The notes under the pieces: generated by a model | The model's input: only the letters and a program-made list of their open reading frames with translations | The model's database searches: none | Told to the model about the DNA's origin: nothing | Part shown: piece after piece, positions 1 to 13,495 of the stretch | Layout of the letters: each line of letters starts with the position of its first letter | Position numbering within the stretch: position 1 is the stretch's first letter | Position numbers and translations under genes: made by a program | Assembly (NCBI GenBank): GCA_027475525.1 | Contig: JAMWFC010000137.1 | Span: 1 to 64,000 of the forward strand | Direction: 5' to 3' | DNA: 64,000 nt | Source of the DNA: Macrolepiota albuminosa | Lineage: Eukaryota; Basidiomycota; Agaricomycetes; Agaricales; Agaricaceae

Positions 1-126
1 TAGGCAGTCATAGTATTTGTGTTAACTGTCAGCTCTGTTGTATTATACTTTACTGTCAATATGTTCTCTATTTGCTCTGCACTGCCTTATCATTGCATTC
101 ATTTGTGCTCAAAATTTTAATTAATT
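1..126. other. AT-rich flank without recognisable gene
   Basis: Low-GC sequence with no coherent reading frame or repeat boundary that I can see. It forms the left flank of the decayed LTR into which the first retrotransposon inserted. Confidence 0.5.
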
Positions 127-183
127 AGAACCCCATCCATAACTCTCCACTAATCCCACAACACAACTTCTGCCAACACACAC
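127..183 (+). repeat. Left piece of a decayed element-A-type LTR
   Basis: After joining this stretch to 5627 onward (skipping the element at 184-5621 and one TSD copy), the combined sequence aligns with the LTR found at 25828-26554, around its CCCACAGGACA...CACGCGCATCAAGGACCGCCAT part. Most differences are C to T or G to A. The left limit is approximate because similarity fades toward 127. Confidence 0.5.
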
Positions 184-365
184 TGTAAGGCTAAGAACAG
201 CAGTTTGCAATGTGGCGCGTTATTGGCACTAGTAACGGAAATATATTTGGTTATGTTGTATGTCCACTCGTGTACGACGTACCTAGTAATGGAATGGACT
301 AAGATAAGGGACTACCAGTACTGACTACAGGGGAATAGCGGTGCGGTCACGTGAGTACCGTGACA
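184..365 (-). repeat. 3' LTR of first chromovirus
   Basis: 182 bp, matching 5440-5621 over its full length. On the minus strand the sequence immediately upstream of this LTR (plus-strand 366-380) is the purine-rich GTGAGGGGTGAG, a fitting polypurine tract. Confidence 0.92.
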
Positions 366-423
366 CTCACCCCTCACTTGTAAGGTAGAGGGAAAGGAAA
401 AAAAAAGGTCCATCGTCCACCCG

Positions 424-3400
424 TTATCCAGCCCCGCTGCTCTGCATCCGGCCCTTCCGGCGGCAATACTTTCCATGTGCCCGTTCATTTGCTTGGAACT
501 CCTGGATGGCCTCCAGCATGTGCGGCATATTGTACTCCTTCAACCACTCATCCTCGCTCTCATTGTACCCCTTCCACCGTACTAAAAACTCCGTCACACC
601 ACCCCTTGTCCTCCGCTCCCAGAGGATCCGCTCAATCTCGACTTCGTCGCCCATCTCCATCTGCATGGGTGGCGGTGGTTCCTGTCGGCAGCCCAAAATT
701 GTATCGTCCTGTGCTGGAACCAGACACGACACGTGAAACACGTTGTGAATCAACCACCCATCAGGCAGTGCTAAGCGGTACGCGGTATCCGAGATCTTCT
801 GCGAAATCGGGAACGGCCCAAACTTCTTGAAATTGAGCTTCTGGCTTGGGCAGTCCGAGCGAAGATCCGCACACTCAAGGAACACATGGTCTCCAATCAC
901 GTAATCTGGTGCTTTGTCGACCCACGCGTTGTGGAAATGCTTCATCCTTGCCGCCGCCAACTCCAGCAACCCCCTCAACTCCCCCTGCACTTCGTGGAGC
1001 CTGTCCAAGCAGGCATCAGCCTTCGGCACCATCTGGGAGTTCACCGGGTCCACCGAGAACGTAGGATTGTAGCCATACTCTGCGTAGAAGGGGGACATGC
1101 CCGTTGCGGCGCTTACCCAATTGTTATAAGCAAACTCTGCGAAAGGTAACCAGTCCATCCAGTCGTCCTGGTAATAGTCAATGAATGCGCGCAGGTAGAC
1201 CTCCAGTTCCTGGTTTGTCCGCTCCGTTTGGCCGTCCGATTGAGGATGGTGAGCAGTCGACAGCGCTGGCTTAAAACCCAGGCGCTCCCACATCCGGCTC
1301 GTGTAGCGGGCCACAAACTGCGGCCTCCTGTCCGAGACGATCTTCTTGGGTGTACCATGCAGGCACCATACCCATGCCATAAAACCGTCACACATCACAG
1401 CGGCGTTGTCCATTGAACATGCCCCCAAGAAGTGCACCCGCTTTGTCAACTTATTGCACACCACCTGGATTGTGTCACAGCCCCTCAAGACCAGCAGCGG
1501 ACCCACGTAGTCTGTAGAAATGTGTTGCCATGGGCCGTCGGGGACTTCCAAGGGCTGCAACGGGCCATACAGTTTCTGACAGCGGGGCTTGATACGCTGA
1601 CACATGTTACAACCGTCAACATAGCGTCGCACAAATTCTGACATACGGGGCCAATAATAGTTTTGTGCCACCAGCGCAAGAGTGTTTGCGCGTCCGGGGT
1701 AACCTGCCAGGATGGAATCATGATACAGCTGGAGGATCAAACGCTTGACCTCCTCATTGTCCGGTATGTACACCAAGCTACAAAAACGCACCAATCCCCC
1801 ATCCACTATAAACTCACGCAGCCTCGCCTTCACCAGCGCAGGGGCCTCCACCATCTGCAGAACTGGTGCCAGCCTTGGGTCACTCGGGGTCGCTGTTCGG
1901 ATGCGCTCGAGAATATCGCCGTCCGCCAGTATCGCCTGCACCGCTGCCACCTTGTCGACCACCTCCAACTGCCCACACCTCCCCAGCTCCACCACCACAC
2001 CCCGCCTCGCCACCTGCTCACTCCCCAGCACCGTCGCTTGCACATTATCCCGGGCGTCCCGAGGTACCTCATGGTCTGGACGCCGTGACAATCCATCAGG
2101 GCCTGCACTGAGACGTCCTGGCCGATGGTGGATCACAAAGGTGAAGCGGTTCAAAAACAAGCTCCACCTTGCCTGCCGCCAACTCAGGTCCCTCGCTGTC
2201 ATGAAGTACTCCAGGTTACGGTGGTCAGAAAAAACCTCCACCGGGAAAGGGTTCCCCTCCAGGTACGGCCTCCAAACCTCAAATGCCCTCACCACTGACA
2301 GCAGCTCCTTGTCATGCACATTGTAGTTGCGTTCCGCTGGCTGCATCGACCTGGAAAAGAAGGCCACAGGCCTCCAGTCACCGTCAGGAGCCTTCTGTGA
2401 CAGGACAGCCCTGACCGCAAAATCCGATGCATCAGTCTCTACCTGAAATGGCACGTCTGTGTCAGGCATCAGCAACACGGGTGCACGAGCAAACGTTGCT
2501 TTCAAGCTCTCAAATGCCCCCTGCTCCACTACCCCCCACCTCTACACACACCCCTTCTGCTTCAGCTCCTCCAGCGGCTTCGCAATAACAGCATAGTCTT
2601 CCACAAAACGGCGATAGAAATTGCAGAAACCCAGGAACTGGTTAACATGCTGGAGATTCTGCAGTGTCGGCCAGTCTGTGATACCACTAACCTTCACAGG
2701 ATCCATGCCCACACGCCCCGGCGAGATTTTCAGGCCCAAGTAGTCCACCTCCGTCGTGCAAAAATGGCACTTCTCAGGCTTAAGGAACAAGTCAGCCTCC
2801 CGAAGCCGGCGCAGAACCTCCCGAACGTGAGCACTATGTTGTGACGGGTCCTGAGAAAAGATAATGATATCGTCCAGATAGAGCACCACATACACATCAA
2901 CCAGGTCATGGAAAAGATCGTTGACCATCTGCTGAAAGGCCGCAGAAGCATTGCGCAGTCCAAACTGCATGACCAAGAACTCAAACTGGCCATACCTTGT
3001 CCAAAAAGAGGTTTTCCACTCGTTGCCATCACGGATCTGCACGTTGTAGTACCCCCACCGCATGTCCAGCGTAGTAAAGACCTTTGCTGACTTCAGGCAA
3101 TCCAGCAGCTTGTTGGTCAAAGGAATGGGATAAGCATCAGGCTTGGTGACATCATTCATTGCCCAAAAGTCTACCACCAGACGGAGGCTGCCATCCTTCT
3201 TCTTCACAAAGAAGACTGGAGCGTCGCAAGGTGCACTTGACTGCCTGATATAGCCCTTGGCAAGACTCTCATCAATAAACTCCCGCAGTGCCTTCAACTC
3301 TGCTGGGGCAAGCTGATATAGCCTACCCGGGGGCGGCGTCTCCGCACTGTCTACCAAGTCGATCCCCAGGTCATACTTCGTGTGTGCTGGCAGTCGCTCC

Positions 3401-4250
3401 GAGCGCCGCTTGTCAAAAACGTTGAGGAATTCGTGGAACTCCTCTGGCACCAAGTCTTTGACCGACCGCTCCCCCACCCCCTTCTGCCGTGCCTCCCCCT
3501 CAGCCAACACCTGGGAAAAGCTCCGCCCTGCTGCTCCCCACACCTCCTCCAATACTGGGCTCTGCGCACCCCACCGCAACTCCATGTCCCACTTCTGCTC
3601 CAAGAAAACGGACTCCTCCCTACTCCCCTCACCCTCCCCCTCCACCTGTGCCAATGCCCTGTTGATGCACTCCTGGGCTACCTTTACCGCCCTCGCTCGC
3701 TGTTCCTGCATAAAACGTGTCCTCCTCGTGTGTGCCCTCTTCAAACCGTGAAACCTCTCTGCTGGTACCGTCTGACAGGCTCGTCCCCTCGCAGGCACTG
3801 CGACAGACGCCTTACGCGCAAACACCCGGACCACTGGTGCCGGCGCCACCGGCGTGCACGACACCTTGCAGAAGGCCGAGGTAAAGTTGATCGTGAAGCG
3901 GCCCCAGTCAATTGCAGGGTTGTGCCGCCGCAGCCAGTTGATGCCCAGAATCACGTTATTGTCACCGATATCCGCAACGTTGAACACCGCAGTCTCCTCA
4001 TGGTCCCCCACCACGACACACAAGTGCACCTCCTCCTTGATGAGGCCCGACTTGACCTCAGAGTTGTCGATAGTACGCAGGCACATCGGGTGTCATTTGA
4101 GAACCGTCAGCAACTGCTGCTCATCCACAAACTGCTGGTTCACGAAACAGCAGCTGGCGCCAGAGTCCACCATTGCCCTGGTATCCACAATCTGCAGCGC
4201 ACCCATACCTCCCACCTCAGCGTCACAGGCAGCTCCAATGCGGAATGGTC
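424..4250 (-). pseudogene. pol: Chromovirus pol: protease-RT-RNase H-integrase-chromodomain, interrupted by stops
   Basis: Polyprotein that copies element RNA into DNA and integrates it. Reading the minus strand: protease motif DSG (4159-4167); RT with motif YLDD (around 2880); RNase H with TDASDFAV; integrase zinc finger in which the second His is Tyr (HDS..AGYPG) but the CNMC pair is kept; catalytic D,D,E region ending QTERTNQELEVYLR; C-terminal chromodomain with LVRWKGYNESEDEW. One frame runs from about 4248 to 424 and is broken by TGA at 4093-4095 and TAG at 2542-2544. Both look like single transitions. gag is in another frame, and the gag-protease junction (4250-4405) is not clean, so a programmed shift cannot be separated from an indel. 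Inactive as sequenced, but only a few substitutions from open. Confidence 0.88.
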
Positions 4251-4405
4251 AGACCATGGCTGCCGTGCATAGATGACTGCAGCCCTCTGTATTTGGTGCC
4301 TCCTCCGCACACTCGTCACACCTTCCCCATGTAAAACGGTACCATTAGGTGCTGTGGATACATGAAGCTGGTCAGTCGCATCCGTCGTGACAGTACGGAG
4401 CGACT

Positions 4406-5374
4406 CTACACAAAACCCTGCTTGGGCTCCTCCTCCCTCTTCTCACCTGCCACTGCCTCCCTGACTACCGCTCTGATTGACTCCATCCACGACGGGCACT
4501 GGGCCATGAGGTGACCAGCCACCCCACACTTGTAACACTTCCTCGGAGGCACGGAACCCCTGGCCTTATCCACCTCCATCGCGTTAGGGTCTGCAGACAG
4601 CGGTGGCAATGCTGACCGGGCTGGGGCAGTGGCAGTGACTTTAGGCGTGGACGTCACCGGTGTGGATGTGGGTGCAGGGTGCCAGTGCCCCTTCTTCCTC
4701 GCGGCGATGTCCGCCAGCTTACTCTCGCGCCGCAGCAAGATGTCGCGTGCCTCTTCTGCTGTCGTGTAATCTGTGTTGACCAGCGCTTCCATCGACTGTG
4801 CCGTCAGACCCTTCCAGAAACGGTCCTTGACATACTCGCTGTCAGCATCTGCCTGTCCCAACTTGCCCTTGAGCTTGAAGAATGCGGTACAGTAATCGGT
4901 GATTGACTTTGACCCCTGCTGCAACTGACCAATCCAAGTCAGTGCGTCCTGAGCCTGGTCGCGAGTACAAAACGATGCCTTGAAATCCGCTAACCAAGTG
5001 TCCCAAAGGAAATGACGTGGGTTCAGTGCCGGATCATCTGTGCCCATGGTGATGACAGACGACCACTGCTGTGCCATACCGGACAGGTACGACTGCGCCC
5101 ACAAGATCTTCTGCCGGTCGTCCCTGAACATCTCGAACTCTGCTGCCGTCTCGACCTGCCACGCAAACTGGTCCACAAGGTGCTTGACCTTGCCGTTGTA
5201 AACCTCCGGCGGGTTGATTCTCGGTGCCCAGGATTGCTGCTGCACCACATGCTGGACCGCAGCGTGCTGTGCCGTCCTGGACCCCTGCGCCTGTTCAAGC
5301 TGCGCAATATGAGCTAACACGTCCGTCAACAACTTCTCCTGCACCTGCATGTGCGCCGCCAACTGAGATTGCAT
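4406..5374 (-). CDS. gag: Gag polyprotein of first chromovirus, 322 aa
   Basis: Structural protein forming the virus-like particle. Residues about 60-220 form the helical retrotransposon gag domain (DQFAWQVETAAEFEMF...; a WxxxL/FxxxF-type pattern). A CCHC zinc knuckle, CYKCGVAGHLMAQC, lies near residue 285. The N-terminus is Gln-rich and helical. The ATG lies 66 bp inside the 5' LTR boundary, just after a poly-A tract (plus-strand T/A run at 5411-5425). The frame is intact from start to TAG. pol lies downstream in a different frame. Confidence 0.85.
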   Translation of the reverse strand: MQSQLAAHMQVQEKLLTDVLAHIAQLEQAQGSRTAQHAAVQHVVQQQSWAPRINPPEVYNGKVKHLVDQFAWQVETAAEFEMFRDDRQKILWAQSYLSGMAQQWSSVITMGTDDPALNPRHFLWDTWLADFKASFCTRDQAQDALTWIGQLQQGSKSITDYCTAFFKLKGKLGQADADSEYVKDRFWKGLTAQSMEALVNTDYTTAEEARDILLRRESKLADIAARKKGHWHPAPTSTPVTSTPKVTATAPARSALPPLSADPNAMEVDKARGSVPPRKCYKCGVAGHLMAQCPSWMESIRAVVREAVAGEKREEEPKQGFV

Positions 5375-5424
5375 AGGTCGGTTTCGCCTCTGGTGGTCAT
5401 TGCAATTGACAAAAAAAAAAAAAT

Positions 5425-5437
5425 TTATCTTAGTCCA
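5425..5437 (-). promoter_or_regulatory. Self-priming PBS of first chromovirus
   Basis: Two bases inside the 5' LTR, the minus strand reads TGGACTAAGATAA. This is the exact 13-nt reverse complement of TTATCTTAGTCCA, found on the minus strand within the LTR (5551-5563). Known Tf1/sushi elements fold the 5' end of their RNA onto such a PBS and cleave it to make the primer. No tRNA 3'-end match is apparent. Confidence 0.8.
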
Positions 5438-5439
5438 AG

Positions 5440-5621
5440 TGTAAGGCTAAGAACAGCGGTTCGCAACGCGGCGCATTATTGGCACTAGTAACAGAAATAT
5501 ATTTGGTTATGTCATATGTCCACTCGTGTACGACGTACCTAGTAACGGAATGGACTAAGATAAGGGACTACCAGTACTGACTACAGGGGAATAGCAGCAC
5601 GGTCACGTGAGTACCGTGACA
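5440..5621 (-). repeat. 5' LTR of first chromovirus
   Basis: 182 bp, paired with 184-365. It contains the inferred transcript start and self-primer at 5563 to 5551 (minus strand), giving a short U3 of about 58 bp. Confidence 0.92.
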
Positions 5622-6055
5622 CACACCATCATGGCCACCAATACAGACATTATGCACATCAAACTCCACCATCACACACATCTTTCTGACAGCCCCACAC
5701 TACAGATTCTAGAATCACCTGCCATTACAGCCATTATCCCACAATCAATAATTGGATCATGCCAATCACTCTGGCTATCACACATCACGCATCATGGCAT
5801 CCTTTACATGCCAATTGACTATGCACTCTGTATGCACAATTCCTGAAATACAGTTCTCCTTTCTCTTACCACCACCCATTAATTTCCAGGAACTGTCCCA
5901 GACATCTTGGAATTCCTCAGAAACCTGGAGTGACCTCTGCAGTACTTATAAAGTAGCTACTCTCTTGTATTACCTTAGTTTTGATATTACAATTGCTGTT
6001 TGCATGCCCTTTAATTTGTCTGGTATGCACTGACTGGCACATTTGACTGGCATAG
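5622..6055 (+). repeat. Right piece of decayed element-A-type LTR
   Basis: Aligns collinearly with the element A LTR: the CATCACGCATCA..GGC block, CCAATTGA, GTACTTATA, the region around TTGATATTAC, and CTGGTA.GC..TGACTGGCAC are all recognisable. Changes are strongly biased to C-to-T and G-to-A, and CpG is almost absent. The similarity stops about 6055, where the tyrosine-recombinase reading frame begins. Confidence 0.7.
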
Positions 6056-6456
6056 TGTCCTGGAGAGTGCAAAACAACTCCTCCAATCTAAAGAGGGCTC
6101 TAGAAAAACATCTCAGCCTGAACAACCCAACTGCAAATGGACCCTTGTTTGCATACAAAAACAAGAAAGAAAAATTGACTCCACCCACCAAAAAGAAGTT
6201 CCTAGAGGTGCTCTCCAGAGCAGCCAAAGCTGCCAACCTGGAACCTCTGCAGAGCCATGGAATCTGCATAGGTGCCACTCTAGAGTACCTCATGAGGAGA
6301 GTACCCTTCAAAGCCATGAAGGCTATAGGTTGCTGGTCCAGCAACGTGTTTTACAGCTACTTATCCAAACACAAACAAATTTTTGTGCCTTATTTACAAG
6401 CCATACCGTCTTTACACAAATCTTTCTTGAGGCTCACTCTTGCATTCAGAAAGTAA
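6043..6456 (+). pseudogene. Tyrosine recombinase C-terminal relic
   Basis: A 137-codon frame resembling the C-terminal catalytic half of fungal tyrosine recombinases (DNA breaking-rejoining enzymes of the Crypton or basidiomycete mobile-element type). The motif region is SHGICIGATLEYLMRR, then IGCWSSNVFYSYLSKH. In the family I expect H-x-x-R and G-R-W here; both Arg positions are Cys, as CpG decay of CGC to TGC would produce. The nucleophilic Tyr candidate in FYSYLSKH is kept. The N-terminal half with the first catalytic Arg is missing, so it is inactive. The family call rests on remembered motif patterns. Confidence 0.6.
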
Positions 6457-7231
6457 CACACTAATCTTGGTGAGTTGCTACCCACTCAGTTCATGCAAGG
6501 GTCCACACTATGTGCTTAAGGGGGAATTGCATAATACCCACGTGATGTGTTGTGGCCTCCTAGACTCTTTCAAAAGGGGAATCGTGGCTAATGATGTGAA
6601 ATGTAAGTTTTAATTTTATTTATAAGTTGTTCAAATGGAATTGAACAAAACTCAGATTAAAATATAAAACCTCAGTTCATGAAGTTCTGGGGGTTTCAGT
6701 TATACGCGCACACATATTGTAATAGTATTATAATTTTTAATTGCTTTATTTGAATGAAAACTAAAGTTGTCACTCAAAATGGGCACAAATAAGTATTACT
6801 ACTAAAGCCAAAAGACAATCTGTATGCTAAAGGCCTAAGACATCCACTCCCTGGGGACTCCAAGCTGTGGCAAGTCGATTGCTTGCCAGGCCTCCCTGAA
6901 ATCCCACCCTTTTTATATTCCTTTCCTCGATGCACAGACCACACATATGCTGTGTGTTTTGTTGGTTTATTCGTGTTACGTTCCCATGTACAGCTATTCG
7001 GTGCAGCATGCTACCAGGTCTGGGCACCGGGGGGTGTATTTCCTGACACCAGACATGATGGCTAAGTCTTCTTCCTCTGACCTCACTGGCTAATCCCTTT
7101 TTCTTCCTTTGATTTCATCCTTCATTCCTTTTGTTTCATTTTTGGAGCTTGGAGTGGCCGTTTATGCTTGCGTTATGTAGCGCATCACATCTTTTGCCGT
7201 GCATGCAGTGGAATAGCAGGTTAGAAGGGTA
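6457..7231. other. No gene recognised
   Basis: AT-rich, with short frames only. No boundary, repeat pair or domain was seen. The last two bases are the TA target site of the next element. Confidence 0.5.
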
Positions 7232-8451
7232 CAGTTGCCTCTGTCGTAATCTATACTGTGATAACCCATACTCTGTGATAATCCATACCTTTTGGCATCT
7301 ACCAAGCTATTTCATGGGGAAGTATGTACATAACTGTAATATTTTATAATCCATACCTTTTTGGGTGGGATGAAACCCATACTTTGTCAACTTTTGCCTG
7401 GAACCAACTGAAAATTTATCATTTCTAACTATTTAAGGCAGATCAGAGCTTATAACTGGTTGGATGTATTACAAATTTTTATATTTCTGTGTAGATTACT
7501 CACTTCAGAGAGGAATCCTTTGCAAGAGGTGTAGGAAATATGCCTCCAAAAGCTATTGAAGTATTGAAAAAAGGCCTTTCCCGACTCAAGGAACAGGTGA
7601 AAGACAAGAAGAATGACATTCTCTCCCGTCTCCAAAAGCAAGAGAAAATTTCCGAAGAGGAAGAAGAGTGGCTAGACCACGAAGGGAATCTGGTTGATGA
7701 AGAAGCACTGATTGATAGGCTTGAGAAGGCCTCAGACTACGAGCGTGGTGTCAAGAAGCTTGATAGACACTTGAAGCCTATGCTTGAGAAGTTGATGAAT
7801 CTGGAAAAAGATGTCAAGGATGCTGTTGCTGTTGCTGGTCCAGGAAACAAACATACACCTCAATATCTCAGTGAGGCATTGGAGGAATTAGAGCAGAGAG
7901 GTGTTTTGTCAAAGAATAATCAGATGAATATTGAGGAGTTACTCAATCCGAGGCACAAAGATGGACTGGGTGAGACATGGATTAGTGAGGAAAAGTTGCT
8001 GGAAGGGATTGCCGATGCAGTACACAAGAAGCATGAGGCTGCGGAGAAGATCAAGATTAACCAAGGAGATGACATCGAAGGGGAAACTGTACCAAAACCA
8101 ACATGGCAGGAGGCCCTTCCAGCCTCGCTACTCCTTCAGCAATATGTGGCCGACAACGCTGATCCCAGTGCATGACAGCTCGAGAACCTCCTTGGAAGTT
8201 TCAGTTGCCAATTACGGCTTCAACAAGCTCACTCTCTCCAACCTTCGTATATTCTACAATACTTTACAAAGAACTCTACCTAGCTTGTATTACACTTGAT
8301 CAATAATTTCACTGTCAAGCTCTTATCGACTTGCTGAAGGCATGCCGGGCTGGATTCCGAATGTAAGGGTCCTCTGCGACAGTCCATACTCTGTCATAAC
8401 CCATACTTTTAGAGGTCCCCGAAAGGGTATGGATTATGACAGAGGCGACTG
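7232..8451 (+). mobile_element. pogo/Tc1-mariner-type element, internally deleted
   Basis: A 1220-bp element bounded by inverted repeats CAGTTGCCTCTGTCGTAATC (7232-7251) and, read inward from the right end, CAGTCGCCTCTGTCATAATC (8451-8432). It is flanked by TA on both sides (7230-7231 and 8452-8453), the mariner/pogo target duplication. Subterminal direct repeats of a CTGTGATAACCCATAC type occur near both ends and are candidate transposase sites. It encloses one transposase-derived frame lacking the DDE core. Confidence 0.8.
7540..8283 (+). pseudogene. pogo/Tigger-type transposase remnant (ends only)
   Basis: An open frame of 211 codons ends in TGA at 8173-8175. The same frame continues another 35 codons to TAG at 8281-8283 with sense that belongs to the protein (QLENLLGSFSCQLRLQ). 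The N-terminal 90 residues are a charged helical domain with DHEGNLVDEEALIDRLE. The C-terminal part (LPASLLLQQYVADNADP, then LENLLGSF) matches the tail pattern I know from pogo/Tigger transposases. The CENP-B-like HTH and DDE domains that should lie between are absent, giving an in-frame fusion of the two ends. The TGA sits where Arg (CGA) is likely. It is probably non-autonomous; whether the short protein has a role is open. Confidence 0.65.
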
Positions 8452-8453
8452 TA

Positions 8454-8862
8454 CTTGCAGGAGGGAAGTGACGACATGCTTCGATCATGATCGGATCCCT
8501 ATCAATCTTGATGGGATCGGTCTCGGCCTCACGCCCCCGATCTTATCTTATCAAGACCTCGTTTCGGCGGTTGCCATTCAAGCTGGCTATCGACGTCGTT
8601 AGGGCTGTCTCGAGTAGTGGGCGGGTGGGTGTCTTTTCTTCTGAGGTACGTCAGGTCTACAGTTTTCGACCTGCACATATCAGCTTACCGTTTTCGGCTG
8701 TATGTGGTACTTTCTAGAATTAATACGTCAGGTCTACGGTTTTCGACCTGCACATATCAGCTTACCGTTTTCGGCTGTATGTGGTACTTTCTAGAATTAA
8801 TACTATTTGTTTTTAATTCTCTCAGTTTATGTCTCGGATGCGACATACGTATCACTAACTCA
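8454..8862 (+). repeat. 3'-terminal part of an unidentified repeat family
   Basis: Contains GTCTACAGTTTTCGAC, later a hairpin (TATGTC..GACATA, 8828-8847) followed by CGTATCACTA. The same succession of motifs occurs at 59430-59556 at nearly the same spacing once the 77-bp duplication is discounted. A terminal hairpin a few bases before the end would suit a Helitron-like 3' end, but the CTRR rule is not met at both copies, so the class is undecided. Confidence 0.35.
8647..8800. repeat. Abutting direct duplication, period 77 bp
   Basis: Copies 8647-8723 and 8724-8800, with one mismatch (A/G near 8661). Same period as eleven exact duplications elsewhere in the window; probably an unmerged contig overlap carrying an allelic difference. 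Confidence 0.9.
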
Positions 8863-9603
8863 CTCACTAATCAGGACATTGGACTCACAAATATTCTCTA
8901 CCCATCATGAGAATTGGAGCGCCCCACAAAGAGGGCCTCTCCCAACCCCCAGTACATAATTGAATAAATTCAAATAACCCAATCAGCTTTATTATCAGAC
9001 TAGTTTAGAGCTATGTAAATATTGTACCAGCAAATACTTGCACAATCGAGCGGCGAAGTCAAAGATGGGTCAGCTCACTACCTGTTACATTTATATCAAA
9101 TCCCATTGTTCTAGTTCCAACACAACTTTATGTACAATATGGTAAGTTTTAATACTCACTAACTCAAAGCAAATTTCACATGGTTTGACTGGTGTCATCA
9201 GTCACCTTTTTAACAAGATGATTTTCAAGGGATATATGCTGTCTGGGATTGGACATGATACCTCTGTCAAGGAATTGCCTTCATGACAAACAAATAATCC
9301 AACTGGTTCATCGTGGGCAAATACGATTAAGCAAAATGTCACACCTAGCACACTAGTATGCGTAAGGCAAAGTGCTAGGTGAATCTCGGGCGTCACGCAA
9401 CAGCTAGAACGTTATATGCTATACAAAAGGAAATCAACAACACAAGATAATACACAAGTAGTACCGTTTTCATAGCTTGCCATAAGTGCATTACCTATAC
9501 TGAAAACAGTCGATATTATTTCTGGAACTCAGCCAACACCTCATCCGTATTCGAAAACCTTGTTTTGTCAAGGTCCACATCTATCTGATGTGTCACTTTC
9601 TCG
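8863..9603. other. No gene recognised; 3' flank of esterase
   Basis: Moderately AT-rich and probably includes the 3' untranslated region of the esterase gene on the minus strand. No repeat boundary seen. Confidence 0.45.
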
Positions 9604-11904
<2,301 letters not shown>

Positions 11905-13495
11905 CGTAGGACGTGGTCAGAATGGGGAATGGTAACGGACGTGTTTTTGTACTTACCAGGAGAAGACCGGTGAGGGAATAAAGCTCTTTTCCAGGTGCGA
12001 GATAACCAATCATAGTACCCAGGACGCTTTACGTGCTGTTCTGGGAATGTTCACACGATGCCTGGATCAGACAGTGTGATGGGGTGATCTTGACTTGTGT
12101 CAATTACCGCTCGGGTCGCTTAACTATCTGAATGATACTTGCCAAGTTCTTCATGGGCCGACCACTTAGCACAGTATGTAGAAAAATCCTTGAAGATGAT
12201 GAGATGACTTAGGGATGAGCGAATAATGGTGACAAGGGGCTGTACACCTTAGATTCCGACACCGGACGATGTGTAGTGCTGTCGAGAACCTTACCCCGCT
12301 GACAATACCACCCCTGCAGCAAAAGAACGTGTTTCGAGTTCAGCGTGCGAACTAAATGCGCATTTATACAAGCTCCGGCCCCAGTTGGCTGGCCTGTCAG
12401 TCGTGAGACTCGAACGACGGAAAGGGTGTGGTCTTTGACTTCGTCGCGTGGGTGAACAAGAATTAGATTATTTTATTTGTTTTAGCTTTGCGCGTAATAA
12501 CAATGGATTTTACATTATTCCGTTACAGGATGGGAATGAATGAATGAATGAATGATATTGGCTTATACCGTCGGCAAGCCGCAATACATGGCTAAGAGGC
12601 GGGGGTAAAGTAACTAATGTACTCTACGCCGGTTTGGTGTGATAGTAGCGATAATAGTGCTGTGCTGTTACTGTAGCGATTGGAACTTTCCTCGCAGAGT
12701 TAACGTGACATTTCCAGTGGGCTGGGGTGCATCGCGAAATGATTCGGTGAGAATTGTGGTGTTGGGGGTGTTTTCGGGTTTCATGTGGTGTCGAATCAGT
12801 GAATCGGGATCCTGTATCTGACCTGGATGGGATGGGTGAGGACAACCGAAAGTCTGGCCACGGCGCCGCGTGCTTCGACCTTCCGCGAGGTTCTCGGGTA
12901 GGTGGGTAAGAAATATTTTAGGGTCCGGCACCGATCTTCTTCCCTTCGCGGGGGCTTTGGCACTTAGTAACCTTCTTCCGGTGTCGAATGTTCGTTTGTA
13001 TTAAGTTGTCTTATTGTCTTTCTGTCTTTACCCTCCGGATGGGCAGGCGGGGAAAAATATTTTGCTTTGACGGGTAGACCCTATGCTAAGACACGACGAA
13101 AACACTGAGAGTGGGAGTGACTGGGAAAAAGGAGTTCCCGTGACATCACAGCCACCCTCGTCGATTGTGCCTCACGCCCGGTAAGAACGGGATCTGGAGC
13201 CGACTGAAAATATCTGAGGTCGGTCGGGATGCGTATGTTTCAGATATTGCACACCTGATCATCACAACAATGATGGCTAAGTAGGCACATTGATATCCCC
13301 CTTTTGACATGGCTCTAATTAGCCATGAACACACAACAGTCTCTGATTGCCAACAAATATGAATATTTCAGCATATTTCCCCTCCTGAGAAACTCAAGTT
13401 CCTTGTCATATTCCTCCTCAGTTCCGTGCCTCTTCCTCTGCTATCAATCATGGTAGTCATCACCTCCCACACCTCTCTGCCATCAGTATCCATTG
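11905..13495. other. Intergenic: esterase promoter side, no gene recognised
   Basis: Contains the 5' flank of the esterase gene. A short GAAT microsatellite lies near 12536-12553. Small frames are scattered and show no domain. Confidence 0.5.

Larger units (their letters stand above)
184..5621 (-). mobile_element. Complete Ty3/gypsy chromovirus, nearly intact
   Basis: A 5438-bp element with two 182-bp LTRs (184-365 and 5440-5621), each beginning TGTAAGG and ending GTGACA on the plus strand. It is flanked by the 5-bp target duplication CACAC (179-183 and 5622-5626). Coding order on the minus strand is gag, protease, RT, RNase H, integrase, chromodomain, which is Ty3/gypsy order. LTR pairs differ at only a few transitions, so the insertion is fairly young. 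It sits inside an older decayed LTR. Confidence 0.95.

Noticed and set aside
1745..2326. 193-codon plus-strand frame opposite integrase/RNase H of the first chromovirus
   Set aside because: Antisense shadow without domain; the minus strand is the coding strand.
3382..4272. 296-codon plus-strand frame opposite protease/RT
   Set aside because: Antisense of pol, no recognisable motif and no start context.
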